Of a stretch of 64,000 nt of DNA, positions 55,835-64,000 are shown in pieces; positions within the stretch are counted from its first letter, which is position 1, and the number at the start of each line of letters is the position of its first letter. The stretch comes from Eleftheria terrae. GTDB taxonomy: Bacteria > Pseudomonadota > Gammaproteobacteria > Burkholderiales > Burkholderiaceae_C. The notes beneath the pieces are model-generated. The model worked only from the letters and a program-made list of their open reading frames with translations, had not been told where the DNA came from and searched no databases. The translations under genes and the position numbers were made by a program. Location of the stretch: assembly GCF_030419005.1 (NCBI RefSeq), contig NZ_CP106953.1, positions 620,001 through 684,000 of the forward strand, in the 5' to 3' direction.

Positions 55835-56145
55835 GGATGATGTTCCTTCAGATGTTTGAGAAAAAAGTCAGTCGCGCAAATGAATTGCGCGAAGCAGAAA
55901 CACTCAAGAAACGTCAAGCCGGGATTTCAACCTGGGCCGGCCCCACATTGGTGATGCGAGGCGGTACGGGATAAGACCTTGAAGAAACGGTCTTGTGCAT
56001 ATCTGAGCGGCTAATGTAGCCGCTTGCGACGCACTGGCATCTCAAATGATTCAATACCCCTTCTCGGCACTGCGAGATCCTGTCGCCGATCAGGGAAGGA
56101 GCCGGTGACTTCCTGATCAGGGCCGTCGGCTCCTGGGTCCCGCTT
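55835..56145 (-). promoter_or_regulatory. Long AT-richer leader of the cold-shock gene
   Basis: About 310 bases with no ORF and clearly lower GC than the flanks, upstream of csp on the minus strand. Position and composition fit the long temperature-responsive 5' UTR known for cspA-type genes. No promoter hexamers assigned. Confidence 0.45.
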
Positions 56146-56481
56146 TCAGTTCAGCGCCAGCGCATCCAACTGCGCTTGGCTCAACAGGCAGTCACCGCGT
56201 GCGTCAGGCGCTGCCTCGACGCCCTCGGTCACGGTGAACAACAGCAAGGCAGGCGGGTTGTCGTAGGCCGGGTCGGCATATGCATAGACGGCCAGCAACT
56301 TCATGGGCCCGCTCCAGTCGAGCACCTCGATGCGCCTGACGTCATAGCCCTCCGTCTTGTACGCAGCACAGATGGCGCTCTTCGCGCCAGCCAGCGTTTT
56401 CTCCCGCACCGGCGTCTCGATATCGCTGCCCGGCTGGCTCTGCGTGAACGGCTCGCCATTGATGAGATAGACCAGATTCAT
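56146..56481 (-). CDS. Conserved-looking hypothetical protein
   Basis: 111 residues, mixed alpha/beta, starting MNLVYLINGEPFTQSQPGSD and including KSAICAAYKTEGYDVRRIEVL and PALLLFTVTEG. No signal or membrane segment; soluble and acidic at the C-terminus. Not recognised. A purine-rich stretch precedes the ATG. Reads as a real small gene by composition. Confidence 0.6.
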   Translation of the reverse strand: MNLVYLINGEPFTQSQPGSDIETPVREKTLAGAKSAICAAYKTEGYDVRRIEVLDWSGPMKLLAVYAYADPAYDNPPALLLFTVTEGVEAAPDARGDCLLSQAQLDALALN

Positions 56482-56690
56482 GCTTCTCTCCGAAACGCCG
56501 CCACACGCGGTATGCCCGCAGTCAGCGTCCCCGCGCGCATTCTACGGGCCGCAGAAGCACCGACACCCACCGCCCCGATGCGCATTCGGCATAAGTGCGG
56601 TGGCAGGCCCTGCTTCACGGCAGATGCCGTCATTGAACCCGCGCCGCAGAAACGCTAGGCTGCATTCCCTGCAACGGCCAGGGCACAACC

Positions 56691-57014
56691 ATGTCATTCC
56701 TGTCGCGCTTCTTCCGCCAACCAAGTGCTCCAGCTGCGGGGCGCACCACCGCAGGGATGGACGATGCCCTGGTGCTCGTGCCGGTGCCGGTGCCTGCGCT
56801 GGCCATCCTTCTGATCAACCTGGAGAAGAACAAGGGGGCCGCCTTGACAGAGCAGGAAGTGCTGGCAGCCAGAGACAAGGCGGCGTGCATGACGCTTCCC
56901 CTCTCGCAGAAGCGCCTGATGGACGAGAAGCGGGGCTACCAGGACATCGATCCTGAGAACGTCTGGCTCGAGTGGCAAGCGTTTTGTGCCGAGCGGGCAC
57001 GCAGCAACCCTTGA
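56691..57014 (+). CDS. Hypothetical protein
   Basis: 107 residues from ATG 56691. A hydrophobic segment near 27-43 (ALVLVPVPVPALAILLI), then a soluble helical part (LTEQEVLAARDKAACMTLPL, YQDIDPENVWLEWQAFC). No family recognised with certainty. The upstream region is short and no strong ribosome-binding site is evident. Convergent with the hybrid kinase gene. Confidence 0.6.
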   Translation: MSFLSRFFRQPSAPAAGRTTAGMDDALVLVPVPVPALAILLINLEKNKGAALTEQEVLAARDKAACMTLPLSQKRLMDEKRGYQDIDPENVWLEWQAFCAERARSNP

Positions 57015-57248
57015 GTCGCTCCAGGAGGACAGCTTCGATCACGGCTCGGGATCGCTGCCCGGGCAGTCGCAGGCGGCGCCCGCGGACCGGGCGGCCTCCA
57101 CCATCGGAAGGGGCACGACTCCTGGTCGTCGTGCCTGGCGCCATGCCGGCCGTGCGGTGGGCCACGCCTGCCGCGGGCCGGTGCGAGAGGAGCAAGCACG
57201 CAACAGCTGCTGCCCGCGCTCGACACATCGACTTCCGCAACTGCCCGG

Positions 57249-59009
57249 CTAAGGCCCGGGAGGCGGGGCCGGCCGGCCCTCCACGGAGCGAAACCAACGA
57301 CCGATCGTCTTTGCCATCTTGTCCAGGGTGCAAGGCTTGGTGAGGAAGTCGTCCATGCCGGCCCGCCGGGCCTCCTCGACGTTGCTTGCCAAGGCGTTTG
57401 CCGTCAGCGCAATGATGGGGAGGCGGGCCCGGCCCCGCGCCCGCTCGACCTCCCTCCAGCGTCGGCACGCCTCGTAGCCCGACACACCAGGCAGCATGCA
57501 GTCCATCAGGACCAGGTCGTAGGTTCCCGTATCAAGGCGCAGGAGTGCCTCTTCACCATCGGATGCAAGGTCGCAGTTGCAGCCCAGCCCGGCCAGCTGC
57601 GCCTCGATCACCAAGGCATTCACCGGGTTGTCCTCGACCACGAGGATTCGTGGCGCCCCGCCATCAGTCCCCCCGGACGGCAGCGGGTCCGCCGGCATGA
57701 GCGGCGTCGCACCGCTGTGGGCAAAGCGCAGTTCCGGCGGCTCCTCCCGCTCGCGCAACACGTCGGCGGCATCCGCCGTGCGCACGGGAAGCTCGAACCA
57801 AAACCGGGTGCCCTCGCCCACCGTGCTTTCGTAATCGATCGTCCCGCCCATGAGTTGCACCAGGCTTTGAGAAATCACCAGCCCCAGCCCGGTACCGCCA
57901 TGCCGCCTTGCATGCGAACTGTCCAATTGCCGGAACGGTTGGAACAGATGCTCCCGGGCCTCGGGCGGGATACCAAGTCCGGTGTCATCGACCTGAAACC
58001 GCAACTTCACATCGGCGCCGCCTTCTTCCCGGGCAGCCAGTCGCAGCTGCACGCACCCGGAATCCGAGAACTTGACAGCATTGCTCACCAGGTTGCTCAG
58101 CACTTGCCGCACGCGATCCGGATCGCCCATCACTGCGGCAGGCACCGCATCGTCGATATCGAGCTTGATGCCGAGCCCTTTGCTCTGTGCGTAGCTGATG
58201 AACAAGTCACCGACCTCTTCCATCAAGGCTGCGGGACTGAACGCCTCGAGCCGCAGATGCAATTCCTGCGCTTCGATCTTGGAGAGGTCGAGGATGTCAT
58301 TGAGGATGCCGAGCAGCGACCGGCTGGAGCGCAGCAAGGTCTCGGCCAGCGACCGCTCGCGCTCGCCCAGCGTGGAACGCACCAACAGGTCGGCCGTGCC
58401 CAGGATGCCGTTCATCGGGGTCCGGATCTCATGGCTCATGGTGGCCAAGAACTCCGACTTGGCACGACTGGCCGCCTCGGCCGCCAGGCGGAGCCGCTCT
58501 GCCTCTGCCAGCAACTCGCCACGGTGGCTTGCTTCCTGCTCGAGCGCGACCAAGGCGTGCTTGAGGTGGCCAACGCTGGGGAGGGCCAGCGCTTGGGGCA
58601 CCAAGCGCACGAGCGTCAGAGCAGTCAGCACGGACACCGCGGCCGTGACCGCCTTCAGGCTGCCTGACAGCCAGTAGCTCGGATTCCAGACGGTCCACAC
58701 CTCCATGAAATGGGTGCCACCGCAACTCACGATGAACATCGCGAAGAGCAGGAACATCGAGTTGAACGGCAAGTCGCCGCGGCGGCGCACCAGGTGTAGA
58801 AGCGTCAGCGGGATGGAGACGTAAGCCAGCCCGATCAGCGCATCACTGACGACATGTATCCCCAGCAGCGAGGGACTCCAGGTGAAGCAATAGCCATGCG
58901 GCAGCAAGCGGTCGGCAACGCTTTTGTCCTGCCACAGAGCGAACACCAGACCGGTGCTTCCCGCCAGGAGCGCAACCACATGCCAGGGGCGGACGCTGAA
59001 CGGTTTCAT
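57249..59009 (-). CDS. Hybrid histidine kinase with ethylene-receptor-like sensor domain
   Basis: 586 residues. Membrane helix near 10-26, then a three-helix sensor: DALIGLAYVSIPLTLLHLV (Asp56), FLLFAMFIVSCGGTHFMEVW (Cys96, His100) and a third helix near 118-140. This matches the ethylene-binding domain of plant ETR1 and cyanobacterial homologues, in which Cys65 and His69 bind copper and Asp25 is essential. A coiled linker leads to HisKA with MSHEIRTPMNGILG (His193), HATPase motifs (NLVSNAVKFSD, DDTGLGIPPE, GGTGLGLVISQ) and a receiver domain (ILVVEDNPVNA, phospho-Asp in LVLMDCMLPGVSGYE). Orphan; no adjacent regulator. The ligand is not proven by sequence. Confidence 0.88.
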   Translation of the reverse strand: MKPFSVRPWHVVALLAGSTGLVFALWQDKSVADRLLPHGYCFTWSPSLLGIHVVSDALIGLAYVSIPLTLLHLVRRRGDLPFNSMFLLFAMFIVSCGGTHFMEVWTVWNPSYWLSGSLKAVTAAVSVLTALTLVRLVPQALALPSVGHLKHALVALEQEASHRGELLAEAERLRLAAEAASRAKSEFLATMSHEIRTPMNGILGTADLLVRSTLGERERSLAETLLRSSRSLLGILNDILDLSKIEAQELHLRLEAFSPAALMEEVGDLFISYAQSKGLGIKLDIDDAVPAAVMGDPDRVRQVLSNLVSNAVKFSDSGCVQLRLAAREEGGADVKLRFQVDDTGLGIPPEAREHLFQPFRQLDSSHARRHGGTGLGLVISQSLVQLMGGTIDYESTVGEGTRFWFELPVRTADAADVLREREEPPELRFAHSGATPLMPADPLPSGGTDGGAPRILVVEDNPVNALVIEAQLAGLGCNCDLASDGEEALLRLDTGTYDLVLMDCMLPGVSGYEACRRWREVERARGRARLPIIALTANALASNVEEARRAGMDDFLTKPCTLDKMAKTIGRWFRSVEGRPAPPPGP

Positions 59010-59975
59010 GAAGGCGACTCCAAAGTGCTACGCGGTGTGCAGGGCGGAGGTGGCTGGGCAGCAGTGCAATGATCACCATCGGCGTCACAGCGGCTCCAGA
59101 CGGCCGGCACCGCTTCAGGTCAAACCATGTGCAGGGGGAGGTGGCGAGAACCGGCGGCGCCTTTGGGGCGCGCGTGAGCCACAAAAGCGCGGAAGCCATC
59201 GTTGGGGCGGCGACCCGCCGACGATTGAATTGCTGGACAAGCCGCCGCCGCTGCTTGCCTGCGGGCACGAGGCAAAGACGAATCGCGACAGCGGGGTAAG
59301 TACCTGACGACTGACATGATGAGATGCCGCGCAGCGGAGTGGCGTCCGGGGCCTTGCGGGCAGGAACTGCCGCAACTTCCTGAAGTGCAGCAGGCGGCGT
59401 GCCAGGCTCATGCGAGCTCTATCCGCCACGGTGACGCCGACGGGTCAGGCGTGGCAGAGGCGGGAATGTCAAGTTGCGACTTGCGACTTCGCCGCCGCGT
59501 TCGGCGGGCCAAAGAGATCAACCCATTCCCAGCCTGCTGCCGTCGACCCCTGTCGCAAACGACCTCGCTGCCATGCAAGACCGAAGCTCCCCGCCTCGCC
59601 CGCGGCTGAAGCAGACGTGCGAGTCGCCCGCCACGCCATGCTGCAACTCGACGCCGCCACCATGCCGCTCGGCAGCCGTTTCGTCACCCGGTGCGGCAAG
59701 CAGGCCCCCACCAGGAGAGCGCCGATCTCTCCCGTGAATCCCGTCGTGCTGCCAGCCCGGCCCACGAGCCCGCATCATGGGGCAGGCCGCCGCGGAGGCT
59801 GCCGGCTCAAGTGCTTGGAGCGCTCCCGCTCGAGGGACCGCTGGTGCCCAGGACCGTCATCGGAATCGGGCAAGGCCGGCACACCGCGCCTTCCCTGTAG
59901 GGGTCTACGACGCAGATCCTTCAGGACGATCACGCGCGGCTTTCCTGTTCGATCGTCGTTGCAGCCACCATGCCG
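59010..59975. other. 966-base interval without a supported gene
   Basis: Several short frames on both strands, none with recognised motifs or a good ribosome-binding site. Probably a decayed region plus the promoter of the hybrid kinase. The longest minus-strand frame (59469-59765) was considered and rejected. Confidence 0.4.
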
Positions 59976-60236
59976 CTACCGGCGTTCCTCGGCGACTGTC
60001 GCTGCATTGAGCAGCGCGGCGGTATCCCTGTTGGCAAGATCAACCAGCTGGTCGATGTCATCCGGGCGGCGGTCCCTGGCAAGGAAGACAATCGCACCCA
60101 GGACTTGATCGCTGGGTGAGATCACCCTGCGCAAGGCGTCTGCAACACGCTGCGCCTCGTCCTGAGCGAACTTTCTTCTGATCAGGAATGCCCTGTCGGC
60201 CTCATTGAGGCCGTACTCTCTGCGGTCACGACTCAC
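59976..60236 (-). CDS. Small hypothetical protein
   Basis: 86 residues from GTG 60236, chosen for AAGGAAGG about six bases upstream. Charged, helical, starting VSRDRREYGLNEADRAFLIR and ending with VDLANRDTAALLNAATVAEE. No signal peptide and no recognised family. The start choice and codon pattern support a real gene; function unknown. Confidence 0.55.
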   Translation of the reverse strand: MSRDRREYGLNEADRAFLIRRKFAQDEAQRVADALRRVISPSDQVLGAIVFLARDRRPDDIDQLVDLANRDTAALLNAATVAEERR

Positions 60237-60376
60237 GGTGGCCTTCCTTTGCGATGAATGCGCCTGCCACTTCCCAGTTGCATGGGGCAGCCACAATGGC
60301 GGTCCACGCCAATGCGCCGCCGGGCAGTGTCTGCCGCGCCCAGCGACGGGACGCCGCGCCGGACACCCGTGTGGGT

Positions 60377-61012
60377 TCAGCCCGCCGCGCCCGGCTCGGT
60401 GTCGTCCCGGCCCGGCCGCGGCATGTCGGCGCCACCGGCCGCAGGGGGGGTCAGCGACCGGCGGCGGCTCCGCGCCGGCGTATCGCGCGTGGCAGCCGCC
60501 TTGGGCTTGGCCTTCTTGGCAGCGACCTTGCCGCGCTCGCGATCCGGTCGAGCGCCGCTGTCGCGCTTGGCGGCTGCCGCCTTGGCCTTCTTGGCGGGCA
60601 CTGCCCGCTTCTTGGCGGCGGCGCGCTTGGGCCGGCTCGGTGCTTCGCCGCTCATTTCAGCGTCCACCGCGGTCGTGCGTTGGGAGCGCTCGGCGACGGC
60701 GAGAAAGGACGCAAGGTCCGCACCTTGCGCGATCGCGTCGCGCAGCCAGCGCGGCCGCGGACCCCGTCCCGACCATGTGTTGCCGGCGGCGTCGCGGTAC
60801 TTGGCTGCGCCGGTGTCGGCTGCCCGCCTGGCCGCCCGTTTGGCCTGGTGCGGCTTTGCGGCTCCGAAGACATCCTCGACGGTGAACCCGTAGGCGGCCA
60901 CATCAGCTCGGATCTGCGCGAGCCGGGGTGCGGCCTCCTTGCGTTTGGCCTCCTCCATGCGGCGCTGCAACACTTCCATCTGGGCTTGAAGCTGGGCGTA
61001 GGTCTTCGGCAT
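60377..61012 (-). CDS. H-NS-family nucleoid protein with long basic tail
   Basis: 211 residues, about twice the usual length. N-terminal helical oligomerisation region (YAQLQAQMEVLQRRMEEAKR), then the H-NS C-terminal DNA-binding motif at about 71-104 (KYRDAAGNTWSGRGPRPRWL, RDAIAQG). Residues 110-211 form an Ala/Lys/Arg/Pro tail (RAAAKKRAVPAKKAKAAAA) like that of eukaryotic H1 or AlgP-type proteins, seen in some Burkholderiales H-NS proteins. It would bind AT-rich DNA and silence acquired genes. Monocistronic. Confidence 0.87.
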   Translation of the reverse strand: MPKTYAQLQAQMEVLQRRMEEAKRKEAAPRLAQIRADVAAYGFTVEDVFGAAKPHQAKRAARRAADTGAAKYRDAAGNTWSGRGPRPRWLRDAIAQGADLASFLAVAERSQRTTAVDAEMSGEAPSRPKRAAAKKRAVPAKKAKAAAAKRDSGARPDRERGKVAAKKAKPKAAATRDTPARSRRRSLTPPAAGGADMPRPGRDDTEPGAAG

Positions 61013-61135
61013 GGTGGTCGGCTGGACATGATTCAGGACCTGCGGAGCTTACCGGAATGCCGGGCTCGCCTCGCCTGTGGAGTCTTCCCTGTCGTGTCCT
61101 AATAGAATCGTTTGCACATTGGGAGGACAGCATCC

Positions 61136-61978
61136 ATGAGCGGAAGACCCTTGGGGCCCCTGTGTCAGGTGGTCAATCCACAGGCCATCGATCGAGGCAC
61201 GCTGTGTTTGGCCGCGTCTCCTGTACCGGGTCCCGGCGGCCGCCAGACGCAAGACCTGCGCGCCCTCGACGAGGCGCTGGCCGCGCTGCAGGTCACGGCC
61301 CAGAACTTCGCCTGGCGGTTCATCACCGATGCGAAGGCGCGCGCCACCTATGTGCGCCGAATTGCAGAGGCATCTGCCACCATCCGGGCCGACGTGCTGG
61401 CAGGCCGGGTCAGCGTCACCGAAGGCGCAGCTTTCGCGGTGCAGTCCCGCAACCTGATCATGGAAGAGATCCGCGCCATCACCTCTGCCATAGGAAAGGC
61501 GGGGGCGCAGTCCATCAAAGGCCAGGGTTTGACGGTGGAAGCTGCGCTGGAGAAGGCGGTCAAGAAGCTGTTTCCGGGACAGAGCTTCGCCGATCTGGCA
61601 CCGGCCCAGAAGCGCCAGGTCTTCCTCGAGGTCATCGAGGCATCCGGCCGATCGAGCCCCAAGGTCACCGGGCAGGTGCCCAAGTGGACGCGCATCGGCC
61701 GCGGCCTTGCCGTCGCCACTGTCGCGATATCCGTCTACAACATCTGGGAAGCCGAGAACAAGTTGCGCCAGGGCGTCAAAGAGGGCGCCACGCTGGCCGG
61801 CGGCGCCTTGGGCGGTGCCGCCGCCAACGCCTCGGCCGGCTTCCTTTGCGGGCCGGGGGCTCCCGCGTGCGTCACCGTCCTGTTCATCATCGGCGGCATC
61901 GCAGGCGCCTTGGTGGCAAGCTCGGTGGCGGACCAGGTGCTGGACCAGCGGGACATCGTCAGCTGGCTGGGAGAGTGA
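61136..61978 (+). CDS. Candidate secreted effector/toxin with glycine-zipper end
   Basis: 280 residues from ATG 61136 (GGGAGGA box upstream). No N-terminal signal; starts SGRPLGPLCQVVNPQAIDRG. The middle is helical (ATYVRRIAEASATIRADVLA). The end has two hydrophobic Gly/Ala segments (AGGALGGAAANASAGFLCG and VLFIIGGIAGALVASSVAD) as in glycine-zipper pore-forming effectors. The next gene, four bases on, encodes a small soluble acidic protein of immunity type. This gene pair layout is typical of a type VI or contact-dependent effector with its immunity protein, but no VgrG, PAAR or Hcp gene is within the window. Toxic role is inferred, not shown. Confidence 0.6.
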   Translation: MSGRPLGPLCQVVNPQAIDRGTLCLAASPVPGPGGRQTQDLRALDEALAALQVTAQNFAWRFITDAKARATYVRRIAEASATIRADVLAGRVSVTEGAAFAVQSRNLIMEEIRAITSAIGKAGAQSIKGQGLTVEAALEKAVKKLFPGQSFADLAPAQKRQVFLEVIEASGRSSPKVTGQVPKWTRIGRGLAVATVAISVYNIWEAENKLRQGVKEGATLAGGALGGAAANASAGFLCGPGAPACVTVLFIIGGIAGALVASSVADQVLDQRDIVSWLGE

Positions 61979-61982
61979 CGAG

Positions 61983-62375
61983 ATGGCGGCCTCGATGACT
62001 GGCGATCAAGCACGGAAGGAAGCCTGGCTGGCGTTGGCGGACCTCTTCCTCGACACCACGGTGGATGAGCGCGCCATCGCCCGCATTGCCAGCCAGCTGC
62101 GTCGCACCGGACTGCCGCTGGACGAACTGGAGCGTCTCTACGAACGCGAAGTGGCGCCTGCATGCTGGCGGAACCTCGCCACCGTGCCAGGAGGGGAATG
62201 GCTGGGTTTTGACGCCGAATCGCTGGTGCGCACCATCGAGCAGAAGCGATTGCATGCGCCCGACCTGTCCTGGTGGGACCGCTGGCGCATCAGCCGCTGG
62301 ACCGCCAGCACCCGTGACGATTGGCTCCGGGTGAAACGAGTACTGCAGGGCGAGGATGCGGAGAATGTCCGGTAG
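61983..62375 (+). CDS. DUF7079-like small protein, candidate immunity protein
   Basis: 130 residues from ATG 61983 (ATG 61995 is an alternative), four bases after the effector-like gene. Soluble, helical and acidic: EAWLALADLFLDTTVDERAI, LDELERLYEREVAPACWRNL, GGEWLGFDAESLVRTIEQ. The pattern DLFLDT, then Y--EV-P, then GEW-G-D matches what I know of the DUF7079 family, often found beside toxins. Role as the cognate antidote is inference from order, size and coupling. Confidence 0.65.
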   Translation: MAASMTGDQARKEAWLALADLFLDTTVDERAIARIASQLRRTGLPLDELERLYEREVAPACWRNLATVPGGEWLGFDAESLVRTIEQKRLHAPDLSWWDRWRISRWTASTRDDWLRVKRVLQGEDAENVR

Positions 62376-62499
62376 GCGCGCTCAGGCCGAGGCGCCTTCC
62401 ACCCGCCTGCCGGTGCTGTGCAGGTAACAGGCGCGAAGCTCGCATGCAACCCGGGCGTGACGAGGTTGTGAGGCGCAGCGGAAGCGGTCTGCAGGCCCA

Positions 62500-62869
62500 A
62501 GGTCGCCCCGGCAAGTAGACATTCCAGCACAGGAATCTACGGCGGTCGCGATCCTGGACGTGAACTGCCGCGGCGGCAGCCCGCCCAGGGGGCGCCGTGA
62601 GGCCGGCGCTCGTTGTCGTCGAGCCGCCATTCCTCGGTCATGTGCTGCGCCTGCTCGATCGACTTGAACAGGTAGGCGTCGAGCACCGCGTTGCGGTACG
62701 TGCGGTTGAACCGCTCGATGGAGGCGCTCCGGTTCGGCTCTGCTGCCTTGATGACGCGCGGTGCGAGGCCCTTGGAAGCAACCCGCTCGGTAAAGCCTGC
62801 GACCTCATCGCCCGCCGCTTCCTTCAGGATCGCCACGATCTGGCTCTCGCTGGACTTGCTCTCCTTCAT
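62500..62869 (-). pseudogene. IS3-family transposase, internally deleted
   Basis: Begins MKESKSSESQIVAILKEA, the OrfA helix-turn-helix start, but after about 40 codons jumps into the end of OrfB (IERFNRTYRNAVLDAYLF, MTEEWRLDDNERRPH). The last bit (LGGLPPRQFTSR) is in another frame. The DDE core is missing, so one internal deletion plus a frameshift inactivated the element. Inverted repeats were not resolved. Confidence 0.8.
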
Positions 62870-63240
62870 CGCGTCCTCGCGTTTCCTTCTGAGGCCGCAT
62901 TCACCAGATCAGGCTGTCTACGAGGCGGGAAGCTCAGGACGGGAGACGCGACTACCGCTAGGTAGCGTTCCCCCCGCCGCATCGTGCGTATCCCACCCGC
63001 TCGCTTCGCCGGGCAGCACCCCCAGGATGCCGGCGGTGCAGCCCGACAACGAGCAGCGTCGAGAGCGATGCATTTCCCTTCGACCCGGAGCGCGTCCGAA
63101 CGACTGGCACGGCGGAAAGGGGCAGCTCAGGGGCAGCCGCGATTTATCGATGAGGTGCCACACCGCTGCCGCGTGCGGCTGCCAGTGTCCGCCATGCGGA
63201 AGTCCGCTGGTCTTCCCCAGGCCAACAGCAGAGTCGATGT
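62870..63240. other. Interval between IS3 relic and chemotaxis receptor end
   Basis: 371 bases, no gene supported; shadow frames only. Confidence 0.4.
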
Positions 63241-64000
63241 TCAGGAAAGCTTGAAGGTCGACACGGATTCAACCAGACGTCCGGCCTGGCTATTGAGATG
63301 GGTGGCGGCTGCCGAGCACTCTTCCACCATCGCCGCATTGCGCTGCGTGGCATCGTCCATCTGCGTGATCGCAACGCTGATCTGCTCAATGCCGGCCGTC
63401 TGCTCGCGGCTGGCCGCCGCAATCTCGGCGACGATGTCGCTGACGCGCTTGACCTCGTGCATCAGGCGCGTGATGGTCGATCCCGCATCGGTGGTCTGCT
63501 GTGACCCCAGTTCCACCTGCGTGACCGAGCTGCCGATCAGCGACTTCACTTCCTTCGCGGCGCCGGCACAGCGCTGCGCCAGCGTGCGCACTTCGGCAGC
63601 CACCACCGAGAACCCGCGGCCTTGCTCTCCAGCACGGGCGGCTTCTACGGCCGCATTGAGGGCGAGGATGTTGGTCTGGAAGGCGATGCCATCAATGACG
63701 CCGATGATGTCGGCCATCTTCCGGGACGACTCATGGATTTCGTTCATTGTCGCCACGACCTTACCGACGATGTTCTCGCTGGCGGCCGCTGCGCTGCATG
63801 CCGCCATCGCGCGCTGACCAGCCTGCTGCGCGCTTTCGAAGTTGGTGCGGGCCGTACCGGTGATCTGCTCCATCGACGCGGCAGCTTCCTGCAGAGCGCT
63901 CGCCTGCTGCTCCGTACGCGCCGAGAGGTCGCTGTTGCCGGACGCGATCTTGGCCGACGCCGACGCGATCGAGTCGGTGGCGAGGCGCACATTGCCGACG
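63241..64000 (-). CDS. Methyl-accepting chemotaxis protein, C-terminal part (partial)
   Basis: At least 252 residues; the frame is open through the window edge, so the sensor and HAMP parts lie outside. The signalling tip is present: [21 protein letters not shown] (central hairpin), then [17 protein letters not shown]. Methylation-type heptads flank it ([20 protein letters not shown], and [20 protein letters not shown]). No C-terminal NWETF-type pentapeptide; it ends STFKLS. Confidence 0.93.
   Translation of the reverse strand, partial: VGNVRLATDSIASASAKIASGNSDLSARTEQQASALQEAAASMEQITGTARTNFESAQQAGQRAMAACSAAAASENIVGKVVATMNEIHESSRKMADIIGVIDGIAFQTNILALNAAVEAARAGEQGRGFSVVAAEVRTLAQRCAGAAKEVKSLIGSSVTQVELGSQQTTDAGSTITRLMHEVKRVSDIVAEIAAASREQTAGIEQISVAITQMDDATQRNAAMVEECSAAATHLNSQAGRLVESVSTFKLS

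Noticed and set aside
59469..59765. A 98-codon minus-strand frame.
   Set aside because: No recognisable family, no ribosome-binding site, low-complexity composition.

Overview
The window is about 64 kb of high-GC DNA with very strong third-position G/C bias. Gene families point to a betaproteobacterium of the order Burkholderiales, close to Rubrivivax/Leptothrix/Caldimonas-type genera: a type II secretion-like operon, PEP-CTERM proteins, an H-NS protein with an Ala/Lys-rich tail, SelD with MnmH, and a chromosomal AadA. This placement is inference from gene content and composition; no rRNA or tRNA gene was found.

Layout. (1) 1-7.8 kb (+): the distal part of a type II secretion/type IV pilus-like operon (GspF end, GspE ATPase, PilM/GspL-, PilN-, PilO- and PilP/GspC-like inner-membrane proteins, a lipoprotein secretin, three pseudopilins). 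(2) 7.8-10.6 kb: gene-poor, with a small membrane protein, an AadA-type adenylyltransferase and a livM remnant. (3) 10.6-27.9 kb (-): a surface-protein locus. A response regulator, a LysM-FecR protein and a CHASE2 histidine kinase overlap by GTGA junctions; downstream lie a 2647-residue DUF11/SdrD_B-repeat protein and a 1425-residue OmpA-domain/beta-barrel protein. (4) 28.3-33.4 kb and 40.6-42.9 kb: a graveyard of PEP-CTERM genes, one intact and three broken by frameshifts or stops, with an IS4-family transposase scrap. (5) 34.1-38.2 kb (+): between the two large broken PEP-CTERM genes sits an AT-richer island. It encodes a 53-codon ORF with a very strong ribosome-binding site, an MFS exporter, a GMC-like FAD oxidoreductase and a DegT/StrS-type aminotransferase. 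(6) 38.6-40.6 kb: a KAS II-type ketoacyl synthase divergent from a TetR regulator, with a perfect palindrome between them. (7) 43.2-49.6 kb (-): a nucleotidyltransferase, a 112-bp IS5-type MITE, and a tight six-gene operon around a radical SAM enzyme. (8) 50.3-64 kb: selD/mnmH, a Tat-lipoprotein alginate-lyase-like protein with a decayed copy of its 3' end downstream, a cold-shock gene with terminator, a hybrid kinase with an ethylene-receptor-like sensor, H-NS, a candidate effector-immunity pair, an internally deleted IS3 element and the end of a chemotaxis receptor.

The two best candidates for undescribed systems are the 34.1-38.2 kb island (small peptide or amino-sugar chemistry plus export) and the 44.5-49.6 kb radical SAM operon. 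In the latter, a 368-residue exported-looking protein with a nitrile-hydratase-leader-like segment lies next to the radical SAM gene. Both assignments rest on reading families and gene order, not on searches.
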